NCBI GenBank assembly: GCA_001898465.1
Contig: MKTX01000004.1
Span: 62,001-126,000, forward strand
Length of the DNA: 64,000 nucleotides
Source: Sphingobacteriales bacterium 39-19
GTDB lineage: Bacteria; Bacteroidota; Bacteroidia; Chitinophagales; Chitinophagaceae
Reading direction: 5' to 3'
A model generated the notes under the pieces. The model saw only the letters and a list, made by a program, of their open reading frames with translations, was not told where the DNA came from and searched no databases. The position numbers and the translations under genes are program-made. Shown piece by piece: positions 9,085 through 18,178 of the stretch (its first letter is position 1; every line of letters begins with the position of its first letter).

Positions 9085-9338
9085 TTTTTAAAATAATTTT
9101 TTTTAATGCCCCTGTAAATCCGAAAAACGCCGTACACTAAACACACGCCACCAAATATTTGGGCCACCCCGTCATCCATATTGATGGGAATGGAACTATT
9201 TAAACGATTTTTAAGCAGCAGGAATAATCCCATGGCAGTCCACAGCAAGCCCATACCAAAGTCCATCAGGCTGCGCATTCGGGCATAGTTCATTTCCCGG
9301 TTACTCATTTTTTCTTTTTCAAATTCTTCTAAAGCCAT
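9081..9338 (-). CDS. Small two-helix membrane protein
   Basis: This 85-aa protein has a charged N-terminus (EEFEKEKMSNREMNYARMRS) and two hydrophobic segments at about residues 26-44 (MDFGMGLLWTAMGLFLLL) and 59-76 (VAQIFGGVCLVYGVFRIY), ending in lysines. I do not know the function. It is coupled to the PstS-like gene by a 4-base stop/start overlap and follows the TonB-like gene after 38 bases, so it belongs to that operon. Confidence 0.75.
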   Translation of the reverse strand: MALEEFEKEKMSNREMNYARMRSLMDFGMGLLWTAMGLFLLLKNRLNSSIPINMDDGVAQIFGGVCLVYGVFRIYRGIKKNYFKK

Positions 9339-9376
9339 AATTTTTTTTATGTGCTGGCAATATACTAAAAAACCCC

Positions 9377-10192
9377 TTAAAGATTACCTGAAGCAAATAT
9401 TACAGGTAATGTAAAGTACACCGATACGTTTTGTCCCCGGCTCTTTCCGGCTATCCATTGAGGCATTTTTTTCAATACTCTGATTACCTCGTTATTAAAT
9501 GCTTCCCCTCCATTTTCTATGATTTCAAATCCTTTTAAATGCCCATCAACCCCCACCACAAAACGAACTTTTACCGTTACATTTTCATTGATATCCACAT
9601 CGGGGTTTTGCAAATTGTTTTTTAAAAATTTTCTTAATGCTGTAATGCCCCCCGGGTATTCCGGCATTTGCTCAGCTGTAAATAAGGGCTGGCTGGCGGT
9701 ATTCTTCGTAGTTGACGGAGGAATTTCTGGAATCTGGGTTACTATACCAGGCACCTTTTGTTCGGCGGGTATTGAAACATCCACTAAGCCCGAACCGGGC
9801 AAAACCAGGCCAGGATCGGCAGGTATGGCGGATACCGGCGCTGAAATGAATGTATCATCTACCAGTTTTATTTTACTGCCCGTGGCCACCGGTCTCGTAT
9901 TTACCTGTTTTTGGGGTTTTATATTCGTAACGGGGGGCTTGGGCATTTCATAAGGAGTGGTATAAATTCTTTTTAATGAAGGCCCGTCAAAACTGATTTT
10001 TTTTAGTCTTTCAGATGGTTTCCAAAATATAGTGAGGGCCACAAATATGGCAACAGCAAAAAATATATAAAAGAGCGCCAGCATTGTTCTTTTATCTTCA
10101 TGTTTACGTAAAGGATAAGCGCCATATAATTTATTCCGGTTATCAAATAAGATATCTAACCAATCGGACTGCAAAATTTTATCGGGATGCAT
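9377..10192 (-). CDS. TonB-family energy transducer
   Basis: I choose the ATG at 10192 (protein begins MHPDKILQSDWLDIL, 271 aa); an upstream TTG at 10219 is possible but less likely. The order is a cytoplasmic start with the Bacteroidota motif LDILFDNRNKLYGAYPLRK, one membrane helix (ALFYIFFAVAIFVALTIFW), a Pro-rich periplasmic linker, and a C-terminal TonB domain beginning FTAEQMPEYPGGITALRKFL with VRFVVGVDGHLKGFEI. TonB passes proton-motive force from ExbB/ExbD to outer-membrane receptors. No exbB or exbD lies next to it here: upstream is a divergent phosphatase gene. It heads a minus-strand operon with three envelope genes. Confidence 0.88.
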   Translation of the reverse strand: MHPDKILQSDWLDILFDNRNKLYGAYPLRKHEDKRTMLALFYIFFAVAIFVALTIFWKPSERLKKISFDGPSLKRIYTTPYEMPKPPVTNIKPQKQVNTRPVATGSKIKLVDDTFISAPVSAIPADPGLVLPGSGLVDVSIPAEQKVPGIVTQIPEIPPSTTKNTASQPLFTAEQMPEYPGGITALRKFLKNNLQNPDVDINENVTVKVRFVVGVDGHLKGFEIIENGGEAFNNEVIRVLKKMPQWIAGKSRGQNVSVYFTLPVIFASGNL

Positions 10193-10290
10193 GCTTCTGT
10201 ATTTTAAGATGAAAAACAAAAAGTATCACGGGGTATTATTAAGAATAAGATGCACTGGTTTACAAACTCCATAAATAAAACAGGGTATCT

Positions 10291-10298
10291 TATCTTTG
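10291..10298 (+). promoter_or_regulatory. -7 box (TATCTTTG) 4 bases before the phosphatase ATG
   Basis: TATCTTTG fits TAnnTTTG exactly. Only four bases separate it from the ATG at 10303. Transcription from such a box normally begins a few bases downstream, so the mRNA would have almost no leader. Confidence 0.65.
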
Positions 10299-10302
10299 CG
10301 GC

Positions 10303-10782
10303 ATGAGAATTTTAATGGTATGCCTGGGTAATATTTGCCGCAGCCCGCTGGCAGAGGGCATTTTAAAGCACAAAGCGGCACTTGCCGGGTTACAATTTAC
10401 AATTGACAGTGCCGGTACCAATGGTATTCACGTAGGTGAAGCGCCCCATCACTTAAGCCAAAAAGTGGCCAAAAAGCATGGCCTGGATATTGGTTCACAA
10501 GTAGCCCGTAAATTCATAAAACAGGACATGCATCATTACGATAAAATTTATGTGATGGCCCGGGATGTTATGGAAGATGTAAAACAAATAAGCGGATCTG
10601 ACTTTGATCCCGGGAAAGTGGATTATTTTTTAAATATACTGTACCCATCTCAAAATAAAGATGTTCCCGACCCCTGGTATGGGGATGAAGACGGTTATGA
10701 TGAAGTGTATGACCTGATAGATGCGACCTGCACAAAATTGATAGAACAAAGTTTGGTATCACCCAAAATACAAAACATATAA
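10303..10782 (+). CDS. Low-molecular-weight protein-tyrosine phosphatase
   Basis: The protein has 159 aa and is cytoplasmic. The catalytic P-loop CX5R is at residues 7-13 (VCLGNICRSPLAEG), with Cys7 as nucleophile and Arg13 binding phosphate. The general acid Asp is in the DVPDPWYGDEDGYDEVYDLI segment near residue 125. It removes phosphate from tyrosines, often regulating polysaccharide export kinases, but no such kinase is nearby. The stop codon overlaps the hisS start by one base (TAATG), so the two genes form an operon. Confidence 0.95.
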   Translation: MRILMVCLGNICRSPLAEGILKHKAALAGLQFTIDSAGTNGIHVGEAPHHLSQKVAKKHGLDIGSQVARKFIKQDMHHYDKIYVMARDVMEDVKQISGSDFDPGKVDYFLNILYPSQNKDVPDPWYGDEDGYDEVYDLIDATCTKLIEQSLVSPKIQNI

Positions 10783-12149
10783 TGGCAAAACCCGGTTTAC
10801 CACAAGGCATGAGGGATTTTTCAGCCGAAACGGTGCGAAAAAGAAATTTTATACTGGATACCATTACCGGTGTAATGAAGCTATATGGCTACCAACCATT
10901 AGAAACCCCGGCCATGGAAAACTTAGATACCTTACTGGGAAAATATGGCGAAGAAGGCGATAAACTTATCTTTAAAGTACTCAACAACGGATTACATGAT
11001 CCCAAAAATGCAGCCAAAGCAAAAGCCGGTTTCGAAAAATTAATGGAGGGGAAAAACACATCTGACCTTACCGAAAGAGCATTAAAATACGACCTCACCA
11101 TTCCTTTTGCCCGCTATGTAGCCATGAATTCTGGTAACCTTACAATGCCCTTTAAACGTTACCAGGTGCAGCCTGTATGGCGTGCCGACAGGCCCCAGCG
11201 TGGCCGCTACCGGGAGTTTACACAATGTGATGCAGATGTGGTTGGCAGTCGTTCATTAATTAATGAAGTGGAACTCTCCCTTATTTATCATACTGCTTTT
11301 ACGCAATTGGGCATTCCCCAATACCGGTTAAAAATAAATAGCCGGAAAATTTTAACTGCACTGGCTCAAAAATGCGGAGGTTCCGAAAAGATAAATACGC
11401 TTAGCATTGCTATTGATAAATTAGATAAGATAGGACTGGTAAAGGTGAAGGAAGAACTCCTTAGTCGTGGCTTTACGCATACACAAGTAGAAACAGCCAC
11501 CGCATTCCTGGAACTTAGCGGATCCAATGAAGAAAAATTAGAAGCCGTACAGCACCTGTTTGAAAATAATGAATGGGCAGCAGCAGGTATCAGTGAAATA
11601 CAATACGTACTGCAGCATACCCCCGGCTTACCCGTGGATGTGGATCTTACCCTTGCCCGTGGACTGGATTATTATACCGGGATTATTTTTGAAGCCAAGG
11701 CACCCGAAGAGGTGAAGATAGGAAGTATTGGGGGCGGCGGCCGTTACGATGATCTTACCGGATTATTTGGTTTACCCGGTATAACCGGGGTGGGTATTAG
11801 CTTTGGTATTGACCGTATTTATGATGTACTGGAAGAAATGAATTTATTCCCAGCCTCCATTCAGCAGTCTGTAAAAGCATTATTAATAAATATGGGAGCC
11901 CATGAAGCTGACCAGGCCTTTCAATATGCCCAGGCGCTAAGAACAGCAGGTATTGCCTGTGAATTGTATCCTGAAAGTATCAAACTGGATAAACAGTTGC
12001 GGTATGCTGATAAGAAACATATCCCTTTTGCCATTATTATTGGAGCCCTCGAAATAGCTTCAAAAGTAGCGCTGGTAAAAGATTTGGCTACCGGCCATCA
12101 AGAAAAAGTTGAACTTACCCGTTTGGTTGAGTATTTTAGCAATAAATAA
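10782..12149 (+). CDS. hisS: Histidyl-tRNA synthetase
   Basis: A class II synthetase that charges tRNA-His. It has 455 aa, near the usual 420-460. It begins KPGLPQGMRDFSAE. The motif 2 region is PVWRADRPQRGRYREFTQCD. The histidine-specific loops are LARGLDYYTGIIFEA and the glycine-rich GSIGGGGRYDDL. Motif 3 is GVGISFGIDRIYDVL, followed by the anticodon-binding domain from about residue 360. Its ATG is joined to the phosphatase stop codon, and the DUF4836 lipoprotein gene follows after 14 bases. Confidence 0.97.
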   Translation: MAKPGLPQGMRDFSAETVRKRNFILDTITGVMKLYGYQPLETPAMENLDTLLGKYGEEGDKLIFKVLNNGLHDPKNAAKAKAGFEKLMEGKNTSDLTERALKYDLTIPFARYVAMNSGNLTMPFKRYQVQPVWRADRPQRGRYREFTQCDADVVGSRSLINEVELSLIYHTAFTQLGIPQYRLKINSRKILTALAQKCGGSEKINTLSIAIDKLDKIGLVKVKEELLSRGFTHTQVETATAFLELSGSNEEKLEAVQHLFENNEWAAAGISEIQYVLQHTPGLPVDVDLTLARGLDYYTGIIFEAKAPEEVKIGSIGGGGRYDDLTGLFGLPGITGVGISFGIDRIYDVLEEMNLFPASIQQSVKALLINMGAHEADQAFQYAQALRTAGIACELYPESIKLDKQLRYADKKHIPFAIIIGALEIASKVALVKDLATGHQEKVELTRLVEYFSNK

Positions 12150-12163
12150 AATAAATTCCTTTT

Positions 12164-13831
12164 ATGAAACTTCGTTATTTATCATTAGTGAGTATCCTTT
12201 TCTTACTCATTTTTAACTCTTGTAAAAAAGCCAATAAAACAGGCCTGTTTATACCCAAAAATGCGGCCGTTGCATTACATATAGATGGAAAGGCACTCAA
12301 TAAAAAAGTAAGCTGGAGTGAATTTAAAGACAATGCAGCTTTTAAAGAAATGCTCAATGATTCTACCTTATCAAAATCGGCAAAAGCCGCTTTTGAAAAC
12401 CCCGAAAATACCGGCGTAGATATAGAAAATGATTTTCTTTTCTTATTTGTAGCCGATACGACGGGTGGGTATTCGGTTGTAGAAGGCAATCTTAAAGATG
12501 CCGGCAAGTTTAAAGACTTTATAGGCAAAAGCTACCCCGCTGCCACATTGAGTGAAAAAGAAGGTATCCAATATGCATTATTACCCAATATGTCGGTTTC
12601 CTGGAAAAAAGACAGGTTCATTATTATGAATGATATTCCCGGCTTTAATAAACGGGCAATAGAAAATGATTTTGACCCCTTTGATACCACCCGCCCGGTA
12701 ATTACAAAACCTGTTAGCACCAGGGATTTAAATACTGCCATTGCCAAATTATATAATCTTACAGAAAGTGAAAGCCTGGCTAAAGACAGCCGCTTTGCCG
12801 ACGTAATGTCGCTAAACGGTGATCTTCATTTTTGGATAAATTCTGAAGCCTTTGCTGATCTTGCTTTACAAGATAATATGATGAGCATGATGAATTTAAG
12901 TAAACTTTATAAAGGCGCTGTAACTGGTGGTGCTGTAAATTTTGATAATGGTAAAATTGAAGCAGATACATATTCATATGCATCCGGTGATATTACCAGC
13001 TTATGGAAAAAATACAGTGGCAATAAAATAGATGAGGAAATGATCAAGCGCTTACCCTCAGAAAATATTGCCGGTATGCTGGCAATGAATTACAAACCCC
13101 AGGGCATTGCAGAATTATTGAAACTGATTGGAGTAGATGGGCTGGCAAATATGAGTGCATCTAAAATTGGAATTACCCTGGATGATTTTATAAAAGCAAA
13201 TAAAGGAGATTTATTTTTGGCAGCAACCGATGTACATGCCGATAGTGTAAACAGGCCCAATGCCAATTTTGTTTTCGCAGTTTCTATAGGTGATAAAACC
13301 GCTTTTGATAAATTAGTTACAGCAGGTAAAACCCTGGGCGGGCAAGCTTTTGGCGATAGGGATCCCAAAATCTATTTTAATAGCAATGATCAATATTTTG
13401 CGATTGGCAACAAACAGGATTTTATCAATAAATATATTGCCAGTAATCAAAACAGTAAGCCTGCTTTATTAGATAAAGTATCCGGCAACCCCATTGCAGG
13501 TTATGTAAATTTTCAAAGTATTTTCAACGGCATCAAAGAAGATTCTCCAAAAGACAGTATTGGCAAAGCCATGTTCGATGCTTCTATAAAAATGTGGGAC
13601 AATCTCATCATGACGGGAGGCAATATGAAAGGCGATGCCATGAAGGGACATTTTGAGGTAAACCTGGTTGATAAAAATACAAACAGCCTACAGCAACTCA
13701 ATACCTATCTGAACCAAATGTCAACCTTACAAAAAATGAGGTATAAAAATTTGAATACGGTAACCTTTACTCCGGATACTGACACCACGGCTCCGGTTGC
13801 ACCGGCTATGGATATGCCCGAAAAACATTAA
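12164..13831 (+). CDS. DUF4836-family lipoprotein
   Basis: The protein has 555 aa. It has a lipoprotein signal, with the lipobox IFNSC placing the lipidated Cys at about residue 20. The opening FIPKNAAVALHIDGKALNKKVSW matches the DUF4836 family as I remember it, a Bacteroidota envelope family of unknown function. No catalytic motif is visible. The C-terminus is Pro/Ala-rich (TDTTAPVAPAMDMPEKH). It lies 14 bases after hisS, so it is likely co-transcribed, although the functions look unrelated. A hairpin terminator follows. Confidence 0.8.
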   Translation: MKLRYLSLVSILFLLIFNSCKKANKTGLFIPKNAAVALHIDGKALNKKVSWSEFKDNAAFKEMLNDSTLSKSAKAAFENPENTGVDIENDFLFLFVADTTGGYSVVEGNLKDAGKFKDFIGKSYPAATLSEKEGIQYALLPNMSVSWKKDRFIIMNDIPGFNKRAIENDFDPFDTTRPVITKPVSTRDLNTAIAKLYNLTESESLAKDSRFADVMSLNGDLHFWINSEAFADLALQDNMMSMMNLSKLYKGAVTGGAVNFDNGKIEADTYSYASGDITSLWKKYSGNKIDEEMIKRLPSENIAGMLAMNYKPQGIAELLKLIGVDGLANMSASKIGITLDDFIKANKGDLFLAATDVHADSVNRPNANFVFAVSIGDKTAFDKLVTAGKTLGGQAFGDRDPKIYFNSNDQYFAIGNKQDFINKYIASNQNSKPALLDKVSGNPIAGYVNFQSIFNGIKEDSPKDSIGKAMFDASIKMWDNLIMTGGNMKGDAMKGHFEVNLVDKNTNSLQQLNTYLNQMSTLQKMRYKNLNTVTFTPDTDTTAPVAPAMDMPEKH

Positions 13832-13849
13832 TTTTTTAATTTATTTCGT

Positions 13850-13880
13850 AAAAGCCGCCTCATAAACTTTGGCGGCTTTT
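13850..13880 (+). terminator. Intrinsic terminator after the DUF4836 gene
   Basis: AAAAGCCGCC (13850-13859) pairs with GGCGGCTTTT (13871-13880) around an 11-base loop and ends in T. It closes the phosphatase-hisS-DUF4836 operon. Confidence 0.85.
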
Positions 13881-13896
13881 ATTATATTTACGTTTT

Positions 13897-14538
13897 ATGA
13901 ACATTGTACTTAAGCAAGTATATCCTTCCTTTTTAGATAAAGAACTTATCAGTCATTCTCAAATATGGACAAAAGAAGTATGCTTTTCTGCATCGGAAAA
14001 CATACAAATTGTAGCCCCCAGCGGTAGTGGTAAAACGTCTTTAATTCATTTTTTATATGGGCTGCGAAACGATTATGAAGGAAATATTTTTTTTGATAAA
14101 AAAAACATAAAAGATTTTTCACCGGAAGACTGGGCGTATTACCGCCAGGAAAAAATAAGCATAATGTTCCAGGACCTGAGATTATTCCCACAACTAAACG
14201 GGGCAGAAAATATTGAAATTAAAAGAGCTTTACAACCATTTCATAATGCCGGCGAAATGATCCTTATGGCAAAAGACCTGGGTATCCAGAACAAGTTGCA
14301 GCAAAAAACAGAAACCTGCAGTTATGGCGAAAAACAACGTATAGCAACGGTAAGGGCACTGCAGCAACCCTTCGATTTTTTGTTTTTAGATGAACCCTTT
14401 AGTCATTTAGATGAAATGAACCGGCAAAAATCTATGCAACTTTTACAAGAGGAAGCTAACCGAAGAAAAGCAGGTTTGATCCTTGCCGATTTAAAACCCA
14501 TTGAATTTTTCAAGCCACACCGTACCTTATATTTATAA
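13897..14538 (+). CDS. ABC transporter ATP-binding protein with divergent signature
   Basis: The protein has 213 aa, the size of LolD/FtsE-type ATPases. The Walker A motif is APSGSGKTS (residues 40-48), the Q-loop is IMFQDL (Q92), Walker B is FLFLDEP (D165, E166) and the D-loop is SHLD. The signature motif reads CSYGEKQR (141-148) in place of LSGGQ. The switch histidine expected after the last strand is not seen: the text is LILADLKPIEFF. It is followed after 3 bases by its permease. It probably powers an MacB/FtsX-like membrane protein acting on envelope components; the substrate is unknown. Confidence 0.88.
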   Translation: MNIVLKQVYPSFLDKELISHSQIWTKEVCFSASENIQIVAPSGSGKTSLIHFLYGLRNDYEGNIFFDKKNIKDFSPEDWAYYRQEKISIMFQDLRLFPQLNGAENIEIKRALQPFHNAGEMILMAKDLGIQNKLQQKTETCSYGEKQRIATVRALQQPFDFLFLDEPFSHLDEMNRQKSMQLLQEEANRRKAGLILADLKPIEFFKPHRTLYL

Positions 14539-14541
14539 AAA

Positions 14542-15732
14542 ATGAACCGTTCTATTTCATATCAAACCATTGCCACACTGATAGATACCGGGGGTAAAAA
14601 AAGATCGAAATTTACAAGTTACCTGGGGCTTTGCCTGGGCGTTTTGCTCTTGCTGGTAGCGGTACAAATGTTTATTAATATTAACCAATTAATTAAAGAC
14701 AAAAACCCCCGTAAAAATGGGTTTGATTATATTTCTATCACAAAAAATATAACCAACCAAAACATGGGGCAGGATAACCGCTTTACCCCTGCTGATGTTG
14801 CAGAATTAAAAAAACAACCCTTTATTACCGATGCCGCTCCTTTAATAAGTAACCAATTCCGGGTAAAAGCAAGCGCAGGCAATATCATTCCTTTTAGCAC
14901 AGATCTTTTTTTAGAAGCCATACAAAATGATTTTATTGATACATTACCCCCCAATTTTAGCTGGCACCAGGGGCAGGTAATGGTTCCCATCATCTTTTCG
15001 GCAGATTACCTGGAAATGTATAATGTATTTGCCCCAGCACAAGACTTACCGCAAATGAGCGCCGCCACGATTAGCACGGTAAATATAAACCTGGAATGTT
15101 ATGCCCCATATGGATTTCAAACTTTTAAAGGAAATATCGTGGCTATTAGCGATCGCATCAACTCGGTGCTGGTACCGGAAAGTTTTTTAACCTGGGCCAA
15201 TAAACATTATGGCAATGCTGAAAATGTGCCGGCAGCCCGGGTATTCATAAAAACCACGGATGCCAACAGCAGCGAATTGCTTAATTTTTTACAGGAAAAG
15301 GATTACCGCATCAATAAAGATAAAACCAAGTTTGGGCGGGTAAAGCAAATACTGCAGGCGATTGTAACCGGGTTGGGAAGTTTTGCCATATTGGTTATTA
15401 TATTAGCCATGCTGCTTTTTTCATTTTATTTACAATTAATGATTGCACGCAGTAAAGACAACCTGCAACTACTTATTACCCTGGGGTATTCACCCGGCTG
15501 GTTGAGCAAAACTGTTTCTTATAAATGGATCCCTGTATATGGGATCATAATTGGCGTTGCCCTGCTGGTTGCTCAAATAGCACAATTTTTCTTTCGGCAT
15601 TCTTTTATCAGTGCACAGGACAGTTTGTCTCCCTGGCTGCACGGGGCCGTTGCAGGATTGGCCCTATTCCTTTTTGTACTTTGTATTGTAATCAACTATC
15701 GCCTGATTAAAAAATTATTGTACAAACTATAA
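14542..15732 (+). CDS. ABC transporter permease, FtsX/MacB-like topology
   Basis: The protein has 396 aa. One membrane helix is near the start (YLGLCLGVLLLLVAVQMF, about residues 28-45), followed by a periplasmic domain of about 230 residues. Three helices follow: ILQAIVTGLGSFAILVIILAML (about 272-293), WIPVYGIIIGVALLVAQIAQ (about 329-348) and GAVAGLALFLFVLCIVINY (about 369-387). This four-helix layout fits the FtsX/MacB class, which acts mechanically on periplasmic or outer-membrane substrates rather than as a channel. It starts 3 bases after the ATPase gene. Confidence 0.85.
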   Translation: MNRSISYQTIATLIDTGGKKRSKFTSYLGLCLGVLLLLVAVQMFININQLIKDKNPRKNGFDYISITKNITNQNMGQDNRFTPADVAELKKQPFITDAAPLISNQFRVKASAGNIIPFSTDLFLEAIQNDFIDTLPPNFSWHQGQVMVPIIFSADYLEMYNVFAPAQDLPQMSAATISTVNINLECYAPYGFQTFKGNIVAISDRINSVLVPESFLTWANKHYGNAENVPAARVFIKTTDANSSELLNFLQEKDYRINKDKTKFGRVKQILQAIVTGLGSFAILVIILAMLLFSFYLQLMIARSKDNLQLLITLGYSPGWLSKTVSYKWIPVYGIIIGVALLVAQIAQFFFRHSFISAQDSLSPWLHGAVAGLALFLFVLCIVINYRLIKKLLYKL

Positions 15733-15754
15733 TGATAAAAATCATGTACAACCA

Positions 15755-16308
15755 TTACAATAAAGCATGCAAATAATTTGCAGTGTCATTAAGTCCTGCA
15801 TTTCTCAATAAACCAAGCACTTTAAATTCATCTTGTACCGGATTCTTTTTATTCAATCCCATTTCTTTAAAAGCAGCAATAGCTTGTTCTTAATTGAAAT
15901 CTATATTACCAGTCAAAAAGTCGTCAGCCGTTTTTACATATAAGCTAAAAGATTGTAAATAGTTCATTCGAAAGTGTTTGATATTATTTGTTACAATAAG
16001 ATTAGCATTTGTTTTAATTGCCGCCGACAATACATGGCAATCATCCTTATCGGGTATTCAATTAAACCTTTGTAATTACGAACTAAAGCCTCGGGAAAAG
16101 CTGCATTAGCTTTGGCTATTCTTTTATCTGCCTCTTCCTCCTAAACATCTTTTTTTATCATTACAATTTTCCACTCATCAAATATATGTTCACTCTACTT
16201 GGGTGTATACAAATCTTAGTATGCAAACCAAAATAAAAGATCCCGGATAATTACAGGATAAACAACATTTGTATATAACACAGCTATGAATCGAACACTA
16301 TGAATCAT
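15755..16308 (-). pseudogene. Decayed PIN-domain toxin gene
   Basis: I translated the minus strand by hand. From the ATG at 16308 it reads MIHSVRFIAVLYTNVVYP, IRDLLFWFAY, SEHIFDEW, then RIAKANAAFPEALVRNY, DDCHVLSAAIKTNANLIVTN and, at the end, NDTANYLHALL before the stop at 15755. This is the length and order of a PIN-domain ribonuclease toxin (about 184 codons). It is broken by in-frame stops at 16216-16218, 16195-16197, 16141-16143 and 15890-15892 and by a frameshift at about 16052-16059. The catalytic Asp of the usual VLDTN motif has become Tyr. It overlaps the antitoxin gene's ancestral end by 11 bases. Confidence 0.85.
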
Positions 16309-16738
16309 ACAAACCCGTTTCTTCGTTTAAATTCATTATTTCAATTATGTTATTTTTCTGCAGCCCCTTCATTTGTTTTTGCTACTTCAGAATATCTTCA
16401 TATTTTATTCTTCTGTGCTTTCCAACTTTTGTAAATGCAATCATTCCATCCTCAGGTAATCTCACAAAATGAGGTCTTAAGCAGCCAAGGATTTCGGCTG
16501 CAGCCGGGGTAGTTACTTCAGCAGCCACAGGAACAAGCGAAATTAATTTTCCCTGCCCCATGGCTTTTAAAATATCGCTTAGCAATTTTAGGGTGCTTAT
16601 AGGAATTTTTATTTTTTCCTTTGTTTTTTCAATTTCAATTTCTGGTTGTTCAGAATTAAGTTGCTCTAGCGCCAATAGTAAAGCTTGGTAAGATTCACCA
16701 GCTATCTTTTGATCAAGCTTTGGTTTTGAACAAATAAT
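16298..16738 (-). pseudogene. Decayed HTH (excisionase-like) antitoxin gene
   Basis: The longest intact piece is 97 codons from a TTG at 16675 to a TAG at 16382-16384. In the same frame, the family sequence continues on both sides. Upstream it reads SKPKLDQKIAGESYQALLLA with no ATG. Downstream of the TAG it reads QKQMKGLQKNNIIEIMN and ends GLYDS at 16298. The DNA-binding part is TTPAAAEILGCLRPHF to KVGKHRRIKYEDILK. So the start codon is lost and one nonsense codon cuts the tail. A residual short protein could still be made from TTG, but I consider the gene dead together with its toxin partner. Confidence 0.8.
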
Positions 16739-16820
16739 AAAAAACTTTGAAATACCAGACCTTTATAGTGCCTGGTAAACTGTTATTAAATAAGCAGTCT
16801 GTTTTTCAGTAATATTGCAC

Positions 16821-18020
16821 CTAAAGTGCTTCATAAATTATCGCAGCCCCCTGGCCTACCCCCACGCACATGGTAGCAAGGCCAAATTTACTTTTTCTTC
16901 TTTTCATTTCATGAAGCAAAGTAGTGGTAATGCGTACCCCACTACAGCCCAGGGGGTGGCCCAGTGCAATTGCGCCTCCATTTACATTTACAATGGCCGT
17001 ATTTAATTCAAGGTCTTGAATACAAGCCAGGCTTTGTGAAGCAAAAGCCTCATTGAGTTCCACCAGGTCCAGCTCATGAATGCTTAAACCGGCTCTTCGC
17101 AAAGCCTTGTTAGTAGCCGGCACCGGGCCAATGCCCATTATGGCCGGATCTACTCCCGCTACTCCCATACTTACCACCCGGGCCAATGGCTTAAGATTAT
17201 ATTTTAATACGGCCTCTTCACTGGCCAGTAATGTTGCTGCAGCGCCATCGTTTATGCCGCTACTGTTACCTGCGGTTACCGTACCCTCTTTTGTAAATGC
17301 CGGTTTCAGGCTGGCCAGTTTTTCCATTGTGCTTAAGCGGGGATGTTCATCCTGCTGAATGGTATGTACCTCTTTACCTACTGGTACATCTATCGCAATA
17401 ATCTCGTCTTTCCAACGACCTGCTTCCCATGCAGATGCATATTTTTGTTGTGTTTCAAAAGCAAATTCATCCTGTGCCTGGCGGCTGATTTTCCATTGTT
17501 TCGCCACATTCTCGGCTGTTTCACCCATGCCATATGGAAAATACTTTTCTGCCAGTTTTTTATTGGTAAACCGCCACCCCATGGTAGTATCAAACATAGG
17601 TATGGTACGATCGAATGCTGTACCGGCTTTTGCGATCACAAAGGGAGCCCGGCTCATACTTTCTACTCCACAGGCAATTATCAATTCGGCATCACCGCAT
17701 GCGATGGTTCGGCTACCATCCATGATAGTTTGTAAGCCGCTGGCACAAAGCCTGTTTACAGTATTCCCGCCCACTGTAACCGGTAAGCCGGCCAATAAGC
17801 CAGCCATACGGGCAACATTCCGGTTATCTTCACCGCTCTGGTTGGCGGCACCTGCCAGTACATCCTCAATAGCATTTACATCTATGCCCGGGTTCCTGTG
17901 AACAATTGCAGTTATAACATGCGCCAGCAGATCATCTGGCCTTATACTACTTAAAACACCCCCATATTTTCCAATAGCGGTTCGCACAGCGTCAACTACA
18001 TATACTGTTTTCATATTCAT
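16821..18020 (-). CDS. Thiolase, 3-oxoadipyl-CoA thiolase-like
   Basis: The protein has 399 aa and is a cytoplasmic thiolase, cleaving a 3-oxoacyl-CoA with CoA or running the reverse condensation. Catalytic residues are visible: Cys92 (NRLCASGL), His355 (GHPLG) and Cys385 (CVGVGQG). The pattern [13 protein letters not shown] and [21 protein letters not shown] resembles the PcaF/PaaJ group that makes succinyl-CoA and acetyl-CoA from 3-oxoadipyl-CoA. No aromatic-degradation genes are adjacent, so a general acetyl-CoA acetyltransferase is the alternative. ATG codons at 18020 and 18014 are both possible starts. Confidence 0.9.
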   Translation of the reverse strand: MNMKTVYVVDAVRTAIGKYGGVLSSIRPDDLLAHVITAIVHRNPGIDVNAIEDVLAGAANQSGEDNRNVARMAGLLAGLPVTVGGNTVNRLCASGLQTIMDGSRTIACGDAELIIACGVESMSRAPFVIAKAGTAFDRTIPMFDTTMGWRFTNKKLAEKYFPYGMGETAENVAKQWKISRQAQDEFAFETQQKYASAWEAGRWKDEIIAIDVPVGKEVHTIQQDEHPRLSTMEKLASLKPAFTKEGTVTAGNSSGINDGAAATLLASEEAVLKYNLKPLARVVSMGVAGVDPAIMGIGPVPATNKALRRAGLSIHELDLVELNEAFASQSLACIQDLELNTAIVNVNGGAIALGHPLGCSGVRITTTLLHEMKRRKSKFGLATMCVGVGQGAAIIYEAL

Positions 18021-18165
18021 TTTATTATTCTAAAATTAAAAGTATCTGTTATACTTAAATGCCCGTAATATCTATTTTTTGCAAGTTATATGATTTTAAA
18101 GAGCTGTAACCCTAAAATCCCTGTTATAAGTTGCATTTTACAGGTGATGCTCCGCCAAATCGTTG

Positions 18166-18173
18166 TACCTTTG
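18166..18173 (+). promoter_or_regulatory. -7 box (TACCTTTG) 5 bases before the rlmN ATG
   Basis: An exact TAnnTTTG match. Its position makes an upstream in-frame start at 18131 implausible and supports the ATG at 18179; the transcript would be nearly leaderless. Confidence 0.65.
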
Positions 18174-18178
18174 CCGCT

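Noticed and set aside
16382..16675. The 97-codon frame as a stand-alone intact gene
   Set aside because: Family sequence continues in frame on both sides, past a TAG and past the absent start, so it is a fragment of a pseudogene.
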